In this document: positions 61,068 through 64,000 of the stretch, one piece after another
Layout of the letters: each line of letters begins with the position of its first letter
Position numbering within the stretch: position 1 is the first letter of the stretch
Source of the DNA: Helichrysum umbraculigerum
Taxonomy: Eukaryota > Streptophyta > Magnoliopsida > Asterales > Asteraceae
Length of the DNA stretch: 64,000 nucleotides
Assembly (NCBI GenBank): GCA_949592205.1
Contig: CATIUR010000003.1
Coordinates: forward strand, 77,218,501-77,282,500
Direction of reading: 5' to 3'
The notes under the pieces: model-generated
Told to the model about the DNA's origin: nothing
Seen by the model: only the letters and a program-made list of their open reading frames with translations
The model's database searches: none
Translations under genes and position numbers: made by a program

Positions 61068-63572
61068 TGAAAATACCATATTAATACTATCACACAACCA
61101 AGCAAGAATACCCGATCGGAATAGTATAGCTATGGTAAGTCCAGGTCGATCTCAGGAACACAAGAATGGTGGTTTATTAATTAAAATAAGAAATAACTAT
61201 TAACTAAGAAAACAGTAAATAAAGGGGGACGTTTTAGTTCCGTGCGAACAATTGTTGTAAAACAATAAATGAAAATAATTAAACTAAATAAAACTTAAAT
61301 AAAAGAAATAAATAAATAAAACAATAGGAAGGAATAAGCAATTGTGTAGTAACTCCACTCAGATTCATATATTCCGATTGATTGCATATTGATTATTCAA
61401 TTGTGATTTTTTTTTATATCAACTTAACACCAAATTCTTCAATGATTATAAGTTGAAAATGAATTAGCCAACGTTCGGGGTCCAACTAATCCCTACAATT
61501 TAAGGTTTCCCTAAATTGTGCATTAAGCATTCACGATGTATTATAATTCACCCTCGCGGTACGAATTCTTCAACAATACCTATTAATAATCTCTTATTAA
61601 CTTATTCGTTTTAGGTTATTAACTTTACTTTCTTAACCTATCAGACTCAACATATTTAGCAATGATTAAATAAACCCTAGATTCACTAATCATCAATAAT
61701 TAATAACGCTAAAGGAACTCAATCTCATTAATATTATTAACCACGTTAAGGAGTAAAAGCTAATAAGCACCAACAACTAAGGTTACACGGGGAATATAAT
61801 AATCTTCAATCAAATAACTTAGCCAATATGCAATATAATCATTCAATAATCATAATCTAAGTTTCACTACTACACAAATACTAAATATCAATTCATCATA
61901 CGATATGCATAAAACAAAATATTCAATATCAAAAACATAATTGTAATTGAATTAAATAAAAAGTAGATACAAACCGAATAATGAATCACAAAAAGATAAA
62001 GTGAAATGGCTTCAACCGTAACTTTTCGTGCCTCCAAAATGCTCCTAAAACTTGAAATAATAAACTCCTAAAGTAAATATTTCGTACCCTAAAATAATAA
62101 TATACAAAAGTGGTGGAAAAAGTCTCTGAAAGATGTCTGCAGAGGCAGCAATTTATATCCGCTGTAGCTGCGATCTATACGCCGTATGAATAAATCATAC
62201 GCCGTATGGATCATAACTGGCGTATCCTTCAAGATTGCCAAAAGTTGTCCACCGCCTCTTTTTTCTTGCTGTGTCACACGTTTTGCATTTAATGCACTTG
62301 TTTTCTAGCTGGACCCCATGATTGACTTGGTGACATAACTTCATCTTAGGCTTTCTTGCTTCCACGTAATACCTACACCATTATTATTATTTACATTATT
62401 ATCATATAATTATTACCATTATTTTATTATATATTATTATTAATATAGATGATCTTACGTACTACTACTACTTACAATATGATATGATGTTACACTACCA
62501 CATGATTTATTTTATATTATTATTATTTACATACTATAGTTAATATTAATTAATATTATTATTAACTTTATGATTATTACTAATACTAACTACTATTACT
62601 TAGCCCAAACTAATTATTTGGTCCAACTCGTAAACTCTAATAAATATACAATTTAACTATTTTTGCTCAACTCATCTAACTTTTCGAACTCAAATATTTA
62701 CAAACTTTATTTATTTTTATCACTCTTTTAACCACTTTGTCCCAATCATATTTATGTACAACTCACTTTTATACAAAAACTACTTTATTTACTCTATTTT
62801 TAACTCATTTTTGTTCTTTTTCTAATTTAAACTCTATTTCTACCTACTTTGTAAATATGAACGAAATACATATATTTTATCAAGTAAATGCAACAAAAGT
62901 ATACAAAAACTAGGGATAATTAGTATATAAAAGTAGTACTATTTGATGTTATCAACTATCCCCACACTTAAGTTCTGCTTGTCCTCAAGTAGAATACATT
63001 TTCATCATAAAAACTTAATAAGCATCAAACTAATATTTAAGAATCAAAATACTCAAATTAAAAATCTGTTTCATAATTTAAAACTTTAAACAATTTAATT
63101 AATATGGATAACTATAATGTACAAATAAAAATTATTATTATTAGTGCAACATATAGTTCATGAATGATTACTAATATATTTATCCACTTTAAATAATCTA
63201 TACTTATATTTCTGAATACACCTTTATTGTTAGTATGTATATTACTTATGATTTCCATATATGATATACTCTTAAACTTAATCATGCAATTTTCTTTTAT
63301 ATTCAAAATAAATATATGAAATCCATTTTTAAGAATCAAGACATGGGTGACAGGTCTGCATTTTCATGCAACAGAGCGACATAACTTGATTCAGGTAAAG
63401 CAATTTTTAAATAAAATCAGAGGTGACAGGTCTATACCTCAGTATAACAAAGCGACATAGTTTGATTAATTTTAATTTAATTTGAAAGATTTTTCTTTCT
63501 TTTGCTTTATTTAAGAATACTAATTAGAGACCAGGTCTGTACTTTATACAACAGAGGAAACAATTAGTAAAC
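61068..63572 (-). mobile_element. 3' end of a Tat/Athila-like LTR element I
   Basis: On the minus strand: internal sequence 63572-62955 ending in CTTAAGTGTGGGGATAG, a motif typical of the end of Tat/Athila-type internal regions. Then an LTR of about 1.89 kb (62954-61068, starting TGATAACATC and ending GGTATTTTCA). The internal part has three loose repeats around GACAGGTCTG and GCGACATA (63346-63560). No ORF. Element J cuts the internal region. The target duplication would be ATAAC (61063-61067), unverifiable here. Family assignment by motif memory. Confidence 0.55.
62151..62230 (-). promoter_or_regulatory. TATA box and upstream palindromes of LTR I
   Basis: The minus strand has GGATATAAAT at about 62151-62160. 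Upstream on that strand (higher coordinates) are two near-palindromes of CATACGCCGTATG type at about 62176-62210. Same arrangement as LTR H: CGTAT-containing palindromes upstream of TATA. Confidence 0.45.
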
Positions 63573-64000
63573 TGTGACACCCGGTCAAAATAACCCAAAA
63601 TTTGGTCCAAATTTAAACCTTAATTACTCGTACTCGGTACGTGTTAAAACAAAAGTATTCGGATAATATATATGTGCATATATATAACGTTGAATGATTA
63701 TTTAAATAATCACATACAAACAAATCTAAAACAACGCGCAAACTTAAATACGGTCGTTGGTGAAAACATTTTTAAATAAAGTATTATTATGGAGAATAAT
63801 AATTACATACTCCGTTTGAAATTTAAATGCATTTTAGATACAGAAAACTATCCGTACATTTTAAGTAAAACAAAGTTACAATATTATACATCCGTAAAAA
63901 CAGTTTTATAAAATATTTCAATTAAAAACTTATACGAATCTATTTTTAGGAAATTATCATCTCAAGACATTATACTACATAACGATCGAGTACACGAACA
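63573..64000 (+). repeat. LTR J, same family as element C, plus orientation, cut by window end
   Basis: Starts TGTGACACCCGGTCAAAA and matches the reverse complement of the end of C's LTR (24602 downward) along its length, including AACTATCCGTACATTTTA and AACGATCG. Somewhat diverged. It inserted in the internal region of I; the rest is outside the window. Confidence 0.85.

Overview
This is repeat-rich intergenic DNA from a flowering plant with a large genome. There is no ordinary host gene. Nearly every base belongs to a nest of transposable elements. Most are long-LTR Ty3/gypsy elements with a C-terminal chromodomain (chromoviruses, Tekay/Del-like by domain order), primed by initiator-methionine tRNA. 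The abundance of such elements with 2-3 kb LTRs fits families such as Asteraceae, but that assignment is only an inference.

Layout. A Ty1/copia gag relic (46609-47189) is the oldest layer. A CACTA (En/Spm) transposon entered it; the left end is outside the window and the right end is at 46605. Its decayed transposase-like gene with a Ulp1/C48 protease domain can be followed from 18826 to 45919. Into the CACTA went: (1) an old gypsy element A (window edge to 18767), itself split inside its integrase by a young, apparently intact element B (932-12698, target duplication CCACG); (2) a non-autonomous hAT element (19614-30598, 8-bp duplication GTAAGAAT), which holds an LTR of a Tat/Athila-like family (H), which holds a non-coding LTR element C (21782-29714, duplication GAAAA); (3) a plus-strand gypsy element D (31029-43347, duplication CACAT), whose 3' LTR contains a solo LTR E (40129-43258, duplication GAAAG). 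To the right, gag-only element F (47190 onward) interrupts the copia relic. Its LTR holds element G (47787-57193, duplication GTTTA), and its internal region is interrupted by a Tat/Athila-like element I (61068 onward), which is cut by an LTR J of the C family in the opposite orientation (63573 to the end).

How they work together. B has every part expected of an autonomous element: primer site, an extra upstream ORF, gag-pol with protease, RT, RNase H, integrase and chromodomain, polypurine tract and near-identical LTRs. D and G have full-length gag-pol frames broken only by three stop codons each. C and F look like passengers: C has no coding capacity but shares its 5' leader with G, and F encodes only Gag.

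Most interesting signal. The LTRs of these gypsy families carry arrays of short inverted repeats. In several arrays the stem sequence changes in a compensated way from unit to unit while the loop stays constant. Two single hairpins are conserved in the same way between families. Most of these hairpins lie in or beside a stretch bounded by consensus splice sites, AG|GTGAGT and TTCTCAG|G or TTTCAG|G, which occurs at the same place in almost every LTR. This suggests a structured, spliced leader domain that I do not recognise as described. B and G also carry, between primer site and gag, an extra ORF for a coiled-coil protein.
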